This document shows positions 30,687 through 38,470 of a stretch of 64,000 nt of DNA, one piece after another. Made by a program: the position numbers and the translations under genes. The notes beneath the pieces were generated by a model. The model did not search any database. It saw nothing but the letters and a program-made list of their open reading frames with translations, and was not told where the DNA came from. Numbering within the stretch: the first letter of the stretch is position 1; the number at the start of each line of letters is the position of its first letter. This DNA comes from a virus: positions 16,983 through 80,982 of the IMG/VR virus record IMGVR_UViG_3300044700_000345; one strand, written 5' to 3'.

Positions 30687-30866
30687 TATATGCACGGAGC
30701 GAAGAACAACTTCGATAGCTCCATACTTCAGGGCACTGTAGTTTTTGAAGTTTCCTACAGTGGGTAACAGATCAGCCCTGCCGGTCGCTCCGGTGGGGCT
30801 GCTCCCTGCTGCTGTGCTACCATTGACAGTGTCGATAGCTTCAACACACACATTACAATTCAACAC
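30687..30866 (+). other. 180-nt spacer with three long hairpins
   Basis: GGAGC-GAAG-AACAA-CTTC-GCTCC with a 4-nt bulge (30696-30722), CACTGTAG/CTACAGTG with a 13-nt loop (30734-30762), and CAGCCC/GGGCTG enclosing CCGG-TCGCT-CCGG with symmetric TG/TG (30773-30801). The leader before the next ATG is C/A-rich and unstructured. No gene seen. Confidence 0.55.
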
Positions 30867-31076
30867 ATGACCAGTCCACAGCTACCAAAGATTCCTGATT
30901 CAGTTGATCAACAACTACTTGAAGCAATGCACTACATTGCCAAGTTAAAAGAGTCAGCTGATAAGTTTGGTATTGGATTCATTGGGGGCTTTATTGCCCC
31001 CAATGGAGAGAAGTTTGTAATGACAAACATGGATGAAGATGACCAAGAACTACTCATGCCTGAGCATCTGAAATGA
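30867..31076 (+). CDS. Early protein, 69 aa
   Basis: MTSPQLPKIPDSVDQQLLEA, then GIGFIGGFIAPNGEKFVMTN and an acidic end. Overlaps the next start (ATGA). Function unknown. Confidence 0.65.
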   Translation: MTSPQLPKIPDSVDQQLLEAMHYIAKLKESADKFGIGFIGGFIAPNGEKFVMTNMDEDDQELLMPEHLK

Positions 31077-31426
31077 CTGACCAACAACACCCGATCACCC
31101 CACCGCCTGAATTGGTGGAGAAGTGGGTGGAAAATTGGCACTCCACCCCAGGACTTCCTGACTGCCGCTATGAGTACATCGCCACCCGCGCCGCCCAATG
31201 GGGTGCCGACCAGGAGCTGGAGGCGTGTATCGAGTGGTTTGACAATCAGTCTCTGGTCTATCACCGTGACCTTGAAGAAGAACTCCGCGCCGCCCGCCGC
31301 CCCAAGCCAGCAACGCTGAACAGTATTGCCTTGCAAATGCTGGGCACTATTGAGCGCGACGCTCACTACCTGCCCGAGATTACTGACACTATCCGCCGTG
31401 CCCTGGAGGCCCTGCCCAATGACTGA
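31073..31426 (+). CDS. Cyanophage-type HPITPPPE protein, 117 aa
   Basis: MTDQQHPITPPPELVEKWVE, AAQWGADQELEACIEWF, LRAARRPKP and a closing DTIRRALEALPND. This family recurs in cyanophage and cyanobacterial genomes in many copies (from memory), without known function. A paralog with an in-frame stop is at 38467. GC-rich codon use sets it apart from neighbours. Confidence 0.75.
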   Translation: MTDQQHPITPPPELVEKWVENWHSTPGLPDCRYEYIATRAAQWGADQELEACIEWFDNQSLVYHRDLEEELRAARRPKPATLNSIALQMLGTIERDAHYLPEITDTIRRALEALPND

Positions 31427-31616
31427 CAAATCACCAATCAACTTTGACAAGACTGTCGCTGGGTTTAACATAACCGAGCGAGGTGTTAGATCATTTACCA
31501 AGTCAATTCAACTTGGTCCATTCCAGATAACACTCAATGCCCGCGACTCAGGAGTCCGGGCATCTGTATCCTTGCCGGGTACAGGACTATCAAAACGTAA
31601 CATCAAATTGTTTTAA
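31419..31616 (+). CDS. DUF4236-like protein, 65 aa
   Basis: MTDKSPINFDKTVAGFNITE, QLGPFQITLNARDSGVRAS, VSLPGTGLSKR. The closing SLPGTGLS motif and Gly-rich strands match the DUF4236 type of small beta-sheet proteins. Start overlaps the previous stop (ATGACTGA). Role unknown. Confidence 0.7.
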   Translation: MTDKSPINFDKTVAGFNITERGVRSFTKSIQLGPFQITLNARDSGVRASVSLPGTGLSKRNIKLF

Positions 31617-31621
31617 GTATT

Positions 31622-31699
31622 ATGATTGCAACTTTCCTTATTGGTTATCTAGTTGGTTACCTAATTAGGTATCTAACTAAAATTGATCACAAAAAATAA
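31622..31699 (+). CDS. Membrane microprotein, 25 aa
   Basis: MIATFLIGYLVGYLIRYLTK followed by IDHKK: one membrane segment with a basic tail and a GYLVGYL repeat. Directly follows the DUF4236-like gene. Very short, so moderate confidence. Confidence 0.4.
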   Translation: MIATFLIGYLVGYLIRYLTKIDHKK

Positions 31700-31710
31700 A
31701 AATAACTATA

Positions 31711-31734
31711 CGTCCCAAGCATGACGTTAAACTG
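31711..31734 (+). repeat. Hairpin-TTAAACTG element, copy 4
   Basis: CGTC-8-GACG-TTAAACTG, 21 bases before the ATG at 31756. Confidence 0.75.
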
Positions 31735-31755
31735 CCGTCCACCTACTCAACTCAC

Positions 31756-31977
31756 ATGCAAACTATTCACACCGGAACACTAATGGTTGCCTGGACTGCT
31801 AGCTCCAAGATTCAGGATGAGTACATGCGCCTTTGGCAGGATGAACTACAAACTTGGATCAAGTTGTATGACATGCACCCTGCTATTGCTAAGTGTGCAT
31901 ATGACCGGGCAATGAATGCCAAGGGCGGATACGAAGGTACACGCAAAGTTACCAACATACTGTGGGGTATTCACTGA
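31756..31977 (+). CDS. Early protein, 73 aa
   Basis: MQTIHTGTLMVAWTASSKIQ, LWQDELQTWIKLYDMHPA. Helical. No Shine-Dalgarno; the leader is C/A-rich after the hairpin element. Its TGA overlaps the next ATG. Function unknown. Confidence 0.65.
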   Translation: MQTIHTGTLMVAWTASSKIQDEYMRLWQDELQTWIKLYDMHPAIAKCAYDRAMNAKGGYEGTRKVTNILWGIH

Positions 31978-32213
31978 TGGATGTTCTTGAGATTATCAAA
32001 ACACAACTTGATTCAAATGGATACACAATCTTTGCAATGGTTGATGACATGCAGTTGCTTTATCAACAGACTATGTACGAACCTGCTGAGTATTGTCCTG
32101 CAATATGCAAGGCTTATCTACTTGCAGATGACGAAGCTGATCTCCCTACTGGAGACAATGAGTTGCTTGCGTACATTAATGATTGCAATCTGAGCTGGAC
32201 TCAGGTAAGCTGA
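31977..32213 (+). CDS. Early protein, 78 aa
   Basis: MDVLEIIKTQLDSNGYTIFA, start overlapping the previous stop (TGATG). Acidic and helical. Function unknown. Confidence 0.65.
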   Translation: MDVLEIIKTQLDSNGYTIFAMVDDMQLLYQQTMYEPAEYCPAICKAYLLADDEADLPTGDNELLAYINDCNLSWTQVS

Positions 32214-32218
32214 TCATT

Positions 32219-32242
32219 CGTCCTGGTCATGACGTTAAACTG
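32219..32242 (+). repeat. Hairpin-TTAAACTG element, copy 5
   Basis: CGTC (32219-32222), 8-base loop, GACG (32231-32234), TTAAACTG; 36 bases before the ATG at 32279. Confidence 0.75.
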
Positions 32243-32278
32243 ACCTATCAACACACACATCACCCAAGGTTTATTTCA

Positions 32279-32683
32279 ATGTCTTTTCCCACTAACGAAG
32301 TTATCAACTCCTGGTTCCAAGATGCACATACCGCTGCTGTTGCAGCAGGCGGTAGTGTATATGTCATGGAGAAACGCGCAGAGCAAGAGGTAGTTAAAGA
32401 TGTTCTTCGCTGGGCTTATCTAACTATGTTAGATGAACTAGAAGATCTCAACTATCCAACCAGCTCACGTGTTCGCATTCGTGTATATGAAATACTTAAC
32501 AAACTTTACATCACGGATGGTGTTGATGACACTGAAAATGATGAACTAGTAGATGATTACAATGATGAGGCTAGTTTGTTACCAGATGAGGATGAAGATG
32601 AGGAGCCTTCAACAGAAGTAGAACCTACACTAGCTCTTGAAATTATCAATGCTTTAATCAAAGCACTGATCGATAAGAAGTAA
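32279..32683 (+). CDS. Early protein, 134 aa, acidic C-terminus
   Basis: Start chosen after the hairpin element (MSFPTNEVINSWFQDAHTAA). Residues 30-75 are a helical domain (EQEVVKDVLRWAYLTMLDEL); residues 90-115 are almost entirely Asp/Glu. Function unknown. Confidence 0.65.
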   Translation: MSFPTNEVINSWFQDAHTAAVAAGGSVYVMEKRAEQEVVKDVLRWAYLTMLDELEDLNYPTSSRVRIRVYEILNKLYITDGVDDTENDELVDDYNDEASLLPDEDEDEEPSTEVEPTLALEIINALIKALIDKK

Positions 32684-32692
32684 ATGCTTGAC

Positions 32693-32717
32693 TGTCCTGA
32701 GCTAAGACATTAAACTG
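32693..32717 (+). repeat. Hairpin-TTAAACTG element, copy 6 (compensatory pair)
   Basis: TGTC (32693-32696), 9-base loop, GACA (32706-32709), TTAAACTG. The first C-G pair of the stem is replaced by T-A: both sides changed together. This supports pairing in RNA or a symmetric protein site. 32 bases before the ATG at 32750. Confidence 0.75.
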
Positions 32718-32749
32718 GCTTAACCCACACAATCACATCACACTCAACC

Positions 32750-34510
32750 ATGGAATTTAGACTCCCAGAAAATCTGCACCACCAACTGCTGGCCTATGAT
32801 CCAGCATTGAAAGCATTGGCCAAGGAAAAGAAAGCTGCCGAGAAACCAGGGGGAGCACGTAAGAAAACCAAGTATCCAATTGGAAACATTAATGATTTGA
32901 TCCCAGCTAATATTGTTGATCCTGCTGTTATGCAGAGAGTAATTGATCAACTTAATTTAAGTGTTGCACCTGAAAAACATCATGTATTTTATACTCATTC
33001 TATCGGTTACGCCGCCGCCTCCAGTTACGCCAACACCTTTCCCAATGAAAGCACTGCAATCAGGCTTCCAATAGCTTCTGTTACAGATAGAAAAGTAAAA
33101 GCTATTCTCTATTACTGGGAATCAGTATGGGTAGCAGCATGGTTTCCTAATGCAGATGAAGATTATCTATATGGGTTTAGCTATGCAATATCAACTACCA
33201 AGGCAGAAAAGAAACGGTGTACGCGAATTTGTTTCAATAGAGCAAGTATGAATTTAGTATTGGCTGATATGGAAACAAGGAAGTATGGACGAGTTGATTA
33301 TCATGTGCACACAGCAACAGTTACTTTAGATACAGTATGTAGCTCAGTTAGTTATCATTGGGATCCATTTAACGTGAACGAATGGTCTGATAAAGGTAAA
33401 CGTGTGAAACGAAATTGTATTAAATTGTTTACAGAAGAAATGAGAACACGCATTCCAGTATGGAAAGATGAATGTGTATTTTCTCGTGTTGATAAGAAAA
33501 TAAATAACTTGGATTATTTGTTTGGTCAAGGCCTGAATATGTTCAGTCATAAAACACCTGAAGAAGCAGATCTTAATTGGGTGCCGACTGCTGCAAATAT
33601 AGGTAACAAAATATGTAAGTACTTAGATATCCCTGTTGTTATCTTTGCAAAACCATTTGTACAAAAGGAATTGCAACTTGCATGCGATGCAGCTATTGAT
33701 ATGTTTAATGATCCTACTGCTACTAATAGTCGCAGTGCACTAAAGCCTATCAAAAGATTCATTGAATACATGGAAGGTATCAGATGGATCCATAGTATTT
33801 GGCCAGATGCGCCTATTGATTACTATCAAACATATAAAGAAGCATTAAGCAGCGTTGACTTTAATAGTTGGGGAATGTCTCATCTTATTAATCATTATAC
33901 AAAAGCTAAGCAATGGGTACAAGACCATATGCCTATTACTTCTATGTTTTTAATTCTTGATAAAACAGTTAGAGAAGAAAGGCTTAAGTTCCATGATATA
34001 GTTACTGGATTAACAATGTATGCTTTACGTGATACATTCACAATGATCAATACTGTATTAGATGCAGGCCAACCACTTGAACCACCTGCACGTTGGCGTC
34101 TCACTGAGTTCCATGATCATGTGCAATCAGAAGCATGGAAGATCAAGAATATAAAACAAGATTTGCCCCAAGATTTATTCCCTAATCCAATTAAGATTAC
34201 TCATCAAGAACACACGTGGACATTCTTACAACCAATGGATACACACCAGCTATCTCAATGGGGACAAGCAGTACGTAACTGTATAGGTACCGGTGGGTAT
34301 GCAGAGGATGTTAAGAAACGTTTACAGTTTATTGTGCTTTGTATGGTAGATGGTAAGCCTAAGTTTACTATTCAGTTGAAACTTAATCATGGCTTGATGT
34401 CTGTACAACAAATTGCTGGTATTGGCAATGCTCGTCTTAATGATGATGAGAAGGCTTTATATACTGACACATTCAGGCAGGCACTGGCTGTCCGCAGTGC
34501 AGTAGAGTAA
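32750..34510 (+). CDS. PcfJ-like protein, 586 aa
   Basis: The C-terminal 110 residues have HTWTFLQPMDTHQLSQWG, AVRNCIGTGGYAEDV, then KPKFTIQLKLNHGLMSVQQI and GIGNARLNDDE, the pattern of PcfJ-type domains (HCVG-like turn followed by T-E/Q-L and Q-x-G-x-N). The N-terminal 450 residues are mostly helical and lack motifs I know. PcfJ-like proteins occur on plasmids and phages; their biochemical role is unsettled. Preceded by a hairpin element and a C/A-rich leader. Confidence 0.7.
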   Translation: MEFRLPENLHHQLLAYDPALKALAKEKKAAEKPGGARKKTKYPIGNINDLIPANIVDPAVMQRVIDQLNLSVAPEKHHVFYTHSIGYAAASSYANTFPNESTAIRLPIASVTDRKVKAILYYWESVWVAAWFPNADEDYLYGFSYAISTTKAEKKRCTRICFNRASMNLVLADMETRKYGRVDYHVHTATVTLDTVCSSVSYHWDPFNVNEWSDKGKRVKRNCIKLFTEEMRTRIPVWKDECVFSRVDKKINNLDYLFGQGLNMFSHKTPEEADLNWVPTAANIGNKICKYLDIPVVIFAKPFVQKELQLACDAAIDMFNDPTATNSRSALKPIKRFIEYMEGIRWIHSIWPDAPIDYYQTYKEALSSVDFNSWGMSHLINHYTKAKQWVQDHMPITSMFLILDKTVREERLKFHDIVTGLTMYALRDTFTMINTVLDAGQPLEPPARWRLTEFHDHVQSEAWKIKNIKQDLPQDLFPNPIKITHQEHTWTFLQPMDTHQLSQWGQAVRNCIGTGGYAEDVKKRLQFIVLCMVDGKPKFTIQLKLNHGLMSVQQIAGIGNARLNDDEKALYTDTFRQALAVRSAVE

Positions 34511-34569
34511 GCTCGGCCCTCACAGCCGCTGGCAGTCAGGCTTCCCCTACGTAAGTCCAGCCCTCTACT

Positions 34570-34800
34570 ATGACTGAACATCGTGACATAACACCAGAAG
34601 AAGAAGCATTGCTACAACAAGCATTGCAAAATCTTGGTGCCTACATTACAGAGCAAGGTCAACCCCAGTACATATTGTTTGAGGACAATGATCCTCGCAA
34701 TGAAGATGATTTTGATACATGGGATTATGGTACTGAGCCATTACCTCATGACCACACTTGGCGTTCAACATCAATTGAAATCAAATTCACTGAAGTATAA
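34570..34800 (+). CDS. Acidic protein, 76 aa
   Basis: MTEHRDITPEEEALLQQALQ, FEDNDPRNEDDFDTWDYGTE. Strongly acidic, possibly a nucleic-acid mimic, but no direct sign. Coupled to the next gene (TAATG). Confidence 0.65.
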   Translation: MTEHRDITPEEEALLQQALQNLGAYITEQGQPQYILFEDNDPRNEDDFDTWDYGTEPLPHDHTWRSTSIEIKFTEV

Positions 34801-34973
34801 TGACAAAAGAACTGCTTGATCAAGCTTATCGGTTTTGCAAAAATCTTGAGAAGCTGTGTTGGCAAATGGCAATGGATCAAAACGAACCATTGTACAACAG
34901 ATACAAACAACTAGAGTATAAATCTTGGGCTCGTTATGAACGGCGTTTTAAAAAGTATCGGTCAAATAATTAA
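34800..34973 (+). CDS. Small basic/aromatic protein, 57 aa
   Basis: MTKELLDQAYRFCKNLEKLC ... YKSWARYERRFKKYRSNN. Helical with many Tyr, Lys and Arg. Start overlaps the preceding stop, end overlaps the following gene by 38 bases. Function unknown. Confidence 0.55.
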   Translation: MTKELLDQAYRFCKNLEKLCWQMAMDQNEPLYNRYKQLEYKSWARYERRFKKYRSNN

Positions 34974-35910
34974 CCCTGTTCGCTCTTCTATTACAAAAGA
35001 AGAGTTGTTTAATCAATTGTTTTCTCAAACAAAACAAAAGTTTGCAATTGAACCTGGGCCTATTGTTACAAAACAAAACAACGGTGATTTAACACAAGCC
35101 TTGCAGAAGTCTCAGCAATTTGCTCAACGCACATTGCAGCAACATGTTGATACAGGAGCCTTGGAACTTGATCGTGTTCTTGGATCTATTGGAATTTCTT
35201 CTAACTTATCTGAGACATTAAAGTATCCTACAACTCATTATGTACTTGAGCCAGGTGTTTATTATAAACGCCAACATAAACTTCCAGTAAATCAATCAAG
35301 AGCTACAATGCAATCTCCGGGTGTTATTCAAGAGTTCATTGGATTTAAAGACACACCAATGATGGATTGGGATGTGGCTGGTCCTTACCATGCAGAACGC
35401 AATGCAACTATCAGACATCTTGGGGATGTAGAAGATCGCATTCAAAACTATCTCCAACAAAACCCACAAGCAACCATTAAACTTTACCAATCACCAGGGG
35501 GTTATCGTGCTTTTGATTTAACTACAAGACAATCTCCTATTCAATATAATTCTTCATTTGATTTATTGGATGTTGATCCGGATTATCGTATGATTTCACA
35601 ACAAAAACCAGATGCACTTAAGTATGAAGGAACAATTCCTGTAAATGATACAGAACGATTCAACTCAAGGATTAATCCAAAACTTGGACGGGTTGACTGG
35701 GTTGCTCAACCTATTGCAGAAATTGCTGGAACACAAGCTGTTGTTGATCCAGAAAGCATGCGCCGTGTACGTATGTATCATGATGAACCTATTGAGAGAA
35801 ACTTTTTAAAAGGGCAAGCTCAAGCAGCTGGCCTTGAAAAAGTAACAGAAAATTTACCTACTGCTTCACAATTCTTACAAAAACAAATTCGTTCTTACCT
35901 TGGGTTGTAG
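34936..35910 (+). CDS. Protein of 324 aa, possibly primase-polymerase (AEP)-like
   Basis: Middle and C-terminal parts have MMDWDVAG (DxD), IKLYQSPGGYRAFDLT and SRINPKLGRVDWVA in order. This recalls the DxD, sGG-h/y and later Asp motifs of archaeo-eukaryotic primase-like domains, but spacing and residues are not exact and a His is absent. The N-terminus is a Gln-rich helix (ALQKSQQFAQRTLQQHVD). Tentative; a different fold is possible. Confidence 0.45.
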   Translation: MNGVLKSIGQIINPVRSSITKEELFNQLFSQTKQKFAIEPGPIVTKQNNGDLTQALQKSQQFAQRTLQQHVDTGALELDRVLGSIGISSNLSETLKYPTTHYVLEPGVYYKRQHKLPVNQSRATMQSPGVIQEFIGFKDTPMMDWDVAGPYHAERNATIRHLGDVEDRIQNYLQQNPQATIKLYQSPGGYRAFDLTTRQSPIQYNSSFDLLDVDPDYRMISQQKPDALKYEGTIPVNDTERFNSRINPKLGRVDWVAQPIAEIAGTQAVVDPESMRRVRMYHDEPIERNFLKGQAQAAGLEKVTENLPTASQFLQKQIRSYLGL

Positions 35911-35932
35911 GTTAAACTGTGTGTTTGGTAAT

Positions 35933-36019
35933 GGGGATGTGGTGGAATCGGTAGACACAACAGACTTAAAATCTGTCGGCCGTTAGGCCATGCGAGTTCA
36001 AGTCTCGCCATCCCTACCA
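35933..36019 (+). tRNA. tRNA-Leu (UAA)
   Basis: Acceptor GGGGATG/CATCCCT (35933-35939 with 36009-36015), discriminator A, encoded CCA (36017-36019). Anticodon stem ACAGA/TCTGT with loop CTTAAAA gives TAA. A long variable arm (TCGGCCGTTAGGCCATG region) and a canonical T-arm (GTTCAAGTC) fit class II tRNA-Leu. It would support TTA codons, which are frequent in the AT-rich early genes. Confidence 0.95.
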
Positions 36020-36035
36020 AACCTACATTCAACTC

Positions 36036-36398
36036 ATGAACATCTTTGCTTGCTTCCAACATCTCATCCCTGAAGTCCATGCATTCAGTGATGAAGACCA
36101 ACGCTACAACTTTGGTGCTACCTGGACAGCAGGTGATGGTCTCAAAGATTATCACAACCTTGAGCTAAGGTATGTACACAATTCAGAACGGCTTGCCCTC
36201 CAAGGGGAACCACAGCCTGACGGAAGCTGGGTCTACAAAGAACCAAGCGGTACCCTCCATCGCATCAGTGCAGAACGTGCAGCTCACTTCATGGAGCAGA
36301 CGCATCAGCATGCAACGGTCATGTGCCAAATGTTAGATAAACTTACAAAAGCTGGGGTCGCTGCTCCAATAGTTGACACGGAAGCTCAGCCTGCGTAA
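36036..36398 (+). CDS. Protein of 120 aa, unknown
   Basis: MNIFACFQHLIPEVHAFSDE, YNFGATWTAGDG, ERLALQGEPQPDGSWVYKE and a helical C-terminus. Directly follows tRNA-Leu. A small beta-rich domain plus helix. No family recognised. Confidence 0.65.
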   Translation: MNIFACFQHLIPEVHAFSDEDQRYNFGATWTAGDGLKDYHNLELRYVHNSERLALQGEPQPDGSWVYKEPSGTLHRISAERAAHFMEQTHQHATVMCQMLDKLTKAGVAAPIVDTEAQPA

Positions 36399-36434
36399 GC
36401 TGGCTACAGAATGGTCGTCTGCGTATGAAGCCCC

Positions 36435-36505
36435 GCAGAAGCCTTTGGTTTTCCAAGGGCTTTTGTGCTATATTGATTCAATCACCTAGGCCTCTGCTCT
36501 CGTCA
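36435..36505 (+). repeat. 71-bp direct repeat, copy 1 (terminator hairpin plus promoter)
   Basis: Identical but for one base to 36569-36639. It contains AAGCCTTTGG-TTTT-CCAAGGGCTT followed by TTTTG (terminator-like hairpin) and, overlapping it, TTGGTT (36445) - 18 bp - TATATT (36469) preceded by TGC, an extended -10. The ends GCAGA..GCCT and AGGC..TCTGC can also pair. Confidence 0.7.
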
Positions 36506-36526
36506 AGTCACGCTTAGGATTTAAGT

Positions 36527-36540
36527 CCCGCTGCAGCGGG
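36527..36540. repeat. 14-bp perfect palindrome
   Basis: CCCGCTGCAGCGGG between the two 71-bp repeats; an operator or hairpin candidate. Confidence 0.6.
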
Positions 36541-36568
36541 CCGGGAAATTGACCACTCCTGTCAAAGA

Positions 36569-36639
36569 GCAGAAGCCTTTGGTTTTCCAAGGGCTTTTGT
36601 GCTATATTGATTCAGTCACCTAGGCCTCTGCTCTCGTCA
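36569..36639 (+). repeat. 71-bp direct repeat, copy 2 (terminator hairpin plus promoter)
   Basis: Second copy, period 134 bp. Promoter-like boxes at 36579 (TTGGTT) and 36603 (TATATT). Followed nine bases later by a strong terminator. Confidence 0.7.
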
Positions 36640-36648
36640 TAGGGTTTG

Positions 36649-36672
36649 CCCCCTGCGCAAGCGGGGGTTTTT
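36649..36672 (+). terminator. Rho-independent terminator
   Basis: CCCCC-T-GC-GCAA-GC-GGGGG then TTTTT. Sits just after the second 71-bp repeat and 15 bases before the next ATG, which suggests conditional readthrough (attenuation) into the ThyX block. Confidence 0.85.
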
Positions 36673-36687
36673 CTTACTTACACAACC

Positions 36688-37005
36688 ATGCCTGAACTCA
36701 CTTCAGTTGATCGTGACTTAGCCAATCAAGTTGTTGCAGTAATTGCAGACGATGATTGGCCTAAGGTACGTGAACATTTCATTGACAAAATCCTTGATGC
36801 AATGCCTACTACAATCATGCAAAGGTTGACTGGTACCAGGGATGACTTTGATCAGGCAGAAAAGTTTCTGTTTGAGTACTACGAACCAACTGAACGCAAC
36901 AAGACTTTAATCTTGGATGCATTTCAAATCCTTGGTACAACACAAACATGTTACATGTTGGATTTAATTCTGCCAAAGGGAAAGGATGAACTGCCGAGCA
37001 TGTAA
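36688..37005 (+). CDS. Helical protein, 105 aa
   Basis: MPELTSVDRDLANQVVAVIA; the longer frame would start inside the terminator, so this ATG is chosen. Mostly helix (REHFIDKILDAMPTTIMQRL). No family recognised. Confidence 0.65.
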   Translation: MPELTSVDRDLANQVVAVIADDDWPKVREHFIDKILDAMPTTIMQRLTGTRDDFDQAEKFLFEYYEPTERNKTLILDAFQILGTTQTCYMLDLILPKGKDELPSM

Positions 37006-37318
37006 CAGTACCAACACCCGCGTTACATGCACTGAACAAGCAGGCGATGTTACTAATCGGTGGTGTCGTTGTCTTGATTGCAAATCAAAGTTCAAAACTA
37101 TTGAGCGCTATGCAGTTGCTAAACCAATCCCACTTGACCCACATGTATTGCGTGGAGATAAAAATCCAAACGCAAAACTAAATGCAATTCAAGTACAAAC
37201 AGTTAGGCATCTGCATCAGCAAGGATATAGCAATGGACAGATTGCATTAAGACTTAAGATGCACCGCAGTACTATCTGCAAAATTGTCAACTACAAAACC
37301 TACAAGAACATTAAATGA
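36986..37318 (+). CDS. Zinc ribbon plus helix-turn-helix regulator-like protein, 110 aa
   Basis: N-terminus MNCRACNSTNTRVTCTEQAG ... RWCRCLDCKSKFKTIERY is an NrdR-like zinc ribbon (C-x2-C ... C-x2-C then tIERY). C-terminus GDKNPNAKLNAIQVQTVRHL ... QIALRLKMHRSTICKIVN is a helix-turn-helix, in the form often found at the end of homing endonucleases. A transcription regulator or a nuclease remnant without its catalytic domain are both possible. Confidence 0.75.
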   Translation: MNCRACNSTNTRVTCTEQAGDVTNRWCRCLDCKSKFKTIERYAVAKPIPLDPHVLRGDKNPNAKLNAIQVQTVRHLHQQGYSNGQIALRLKMHRSTICKIVNYKTYKNIK

Positions 37319-37623
37319 CTCGAAACAAAACAGTGTTTCAAGTTGGTGACCGTGTCGCTGAGCGCCCTAAGAACATGATCTTTTCTGGTCTTAGTACCAA
37401 GGCAAGGCAGACGGCAGCAGCCAACAACCAACAGCGTTATGGTATAGTGACTGGGCTTACCACCAAGGTAAGTACCAGTAAGCAAGTAACAAAGTATGTA
37501 CTTGTGAAGTGGGATCACCTGCAATCAGCAAGTGAGCACAGCCAGTCACGCATCTGTCACATAGCAGATGTGCATTCAATCGTTGCAAACTACCGCACTT
37601 CCCTTGGAGAAATCAACCCATGA
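37315..37623 (+). CDS. Protein of 102 aa, SH3-like
   Basis: MTRNKTVFQVGDRVAERPKN ... YGIVTGLTT ... YVLVKWDHL: a GDRV--x--GIV--x--VKWD pattern typical of small SH3/KOW-like barrels that bind nucleic acid or protein. Coupled to genes on both sides. Confidence 0.65.
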   Translation: MTRNKTVFQVGDRVAERPKNMIFSGLSTKARQTAAANNQQRYGIVTGLTTKVSTSKQVTKYVLVKWDHLQSASEHSQSRICHIADVHSIVANYRTSLGEINP

Positions 37624-37850
37624 CTAATTTATTTGATCTTACAAGTAAAGAATTGTTTAGCTATTCCAAGCCTACGCCTGTGGAATCTACTAAAGAAAAA
37701 CGTACTTATCACATTGAAGTTGATGACAATACTCATTGGGCACTAGTAAGTATTGCTGCTAAACAAAAATTACATCAAGAAGATTTTGTTGAGAATTTAC
37801 TTGTTGGGTTTGTTGAAGAGTGGCGTGCTGTTCATGGGGCAACATCATGA
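37620..37850 (+). CDS. Protein of 76 aa, possible ribbon-helix-helix-like
   Basis: MTNLFDLTSKELFSYSKPTP then TYHIEVDDNTHWALVSIAAK and HQEDFVENLLVGFVEEW. A strand followed by two helices resembles small ribbon-helix-helix proteins but is not certain. Its stop overlaps the thyX start. Confidence 0.6.
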   Translation: MTNLFDLTSKELFSYSKPTPVESTKEKRTYHIEVDDNTHWALVSIAAKQKLHQEDFVENLLVGFVEEWRAVHGATS

Positions 37851-38470
37851 ACGTTACCTTTGTTCACTGCTCACCAGATGCTGAGAATCTTGTTGTCAGA
37901 ATGGCGCGGGTATCTAACCCAGCCAATGAAGACAACATGGCAACAGCACCAAAACTTTTGCGGTATCTAATTGATCACCAACATTGGAGCCCGTTTGAAA
38001 TGTGTAGCCTTTGTGTAAAGATTGACACTGAACGTGACATCTCTGCACAGATATTACGCCATCGTTCATTTAGTTTTCAAGAGTTTAGTACTAGGTATGC
38101 CCAGGTACAGGAACTTACTATTCCAAAATTGCGTAAACAGGATTTAAAGAATAGACAAAATAGTACAAATGATCTTGATTTAGGTACAGTGAATGTTTTA
38201 ACCGAAGAAATTATGACGTTATACATGCAAGCTAGCGAACTTTATCAAGACATGCTTGACAATGGTGTAGCAAAAGAATGTGCACGTCGCATTCTTCCAC
38301 TCAGTACACAAACTACTTTATATATGCACGGCACTTTGCGGTCGTGGATTCATTATGTAACTGTCCGTGCATCAAAAGAAACACAGCTAGAGCATCGGTT
38401 AATTGCAGAAGGCTGCAAGCAAATCTTCATTGAACAATTCCCTACTATTGGAGAGGCTGCTTTCAAATGA
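37847..38470 (+). CDS. thyX: Flavin-dependent thymidylate synthase
   Basis: 207 residues. The ThyX signature RHR-x7-S is present at residues 71-81 (RHRSFSFQEFS), followed by TRYAQ. C-terminal ARRILPLSTQTTLYMHGTLR and LRSWIHYVTVRASKETQLEH are also typical. ThyX makes dTMP from dUMP with FAD, NADPH and methylene-tetrahydrofolate. Start overlaps the preceding stop (ATGA). It supplies thymidine for phage DNA. Confidence 0.95.
   Translation: MNVTFVHCSPDAENLVVRMARVSNPANEDNMATAPKLLRYLIDHQHWSPFEMCSLCVKIDTERDISAQILRHRSFSFQEFSTRYAQVQELTIPKLRKQDLKNRQNSTNDLDLGTVNVLTEEIMTLYMQASELYQDMLDNGVAKECARRILPLSTQTTLYMHGTLRSWIHYVTVRASKETQLEHRLIAEGCKQIFIEQFPTIGEAAFK

Noticed and set aside
23000-31000. CRISPR array made of the repeated hairpins
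   Set aside because: The hairpins differ in sequence, spacers are genes rather than uniform spacers, and the CGTC..GACG elements are hundreds to thousands of bases apart.
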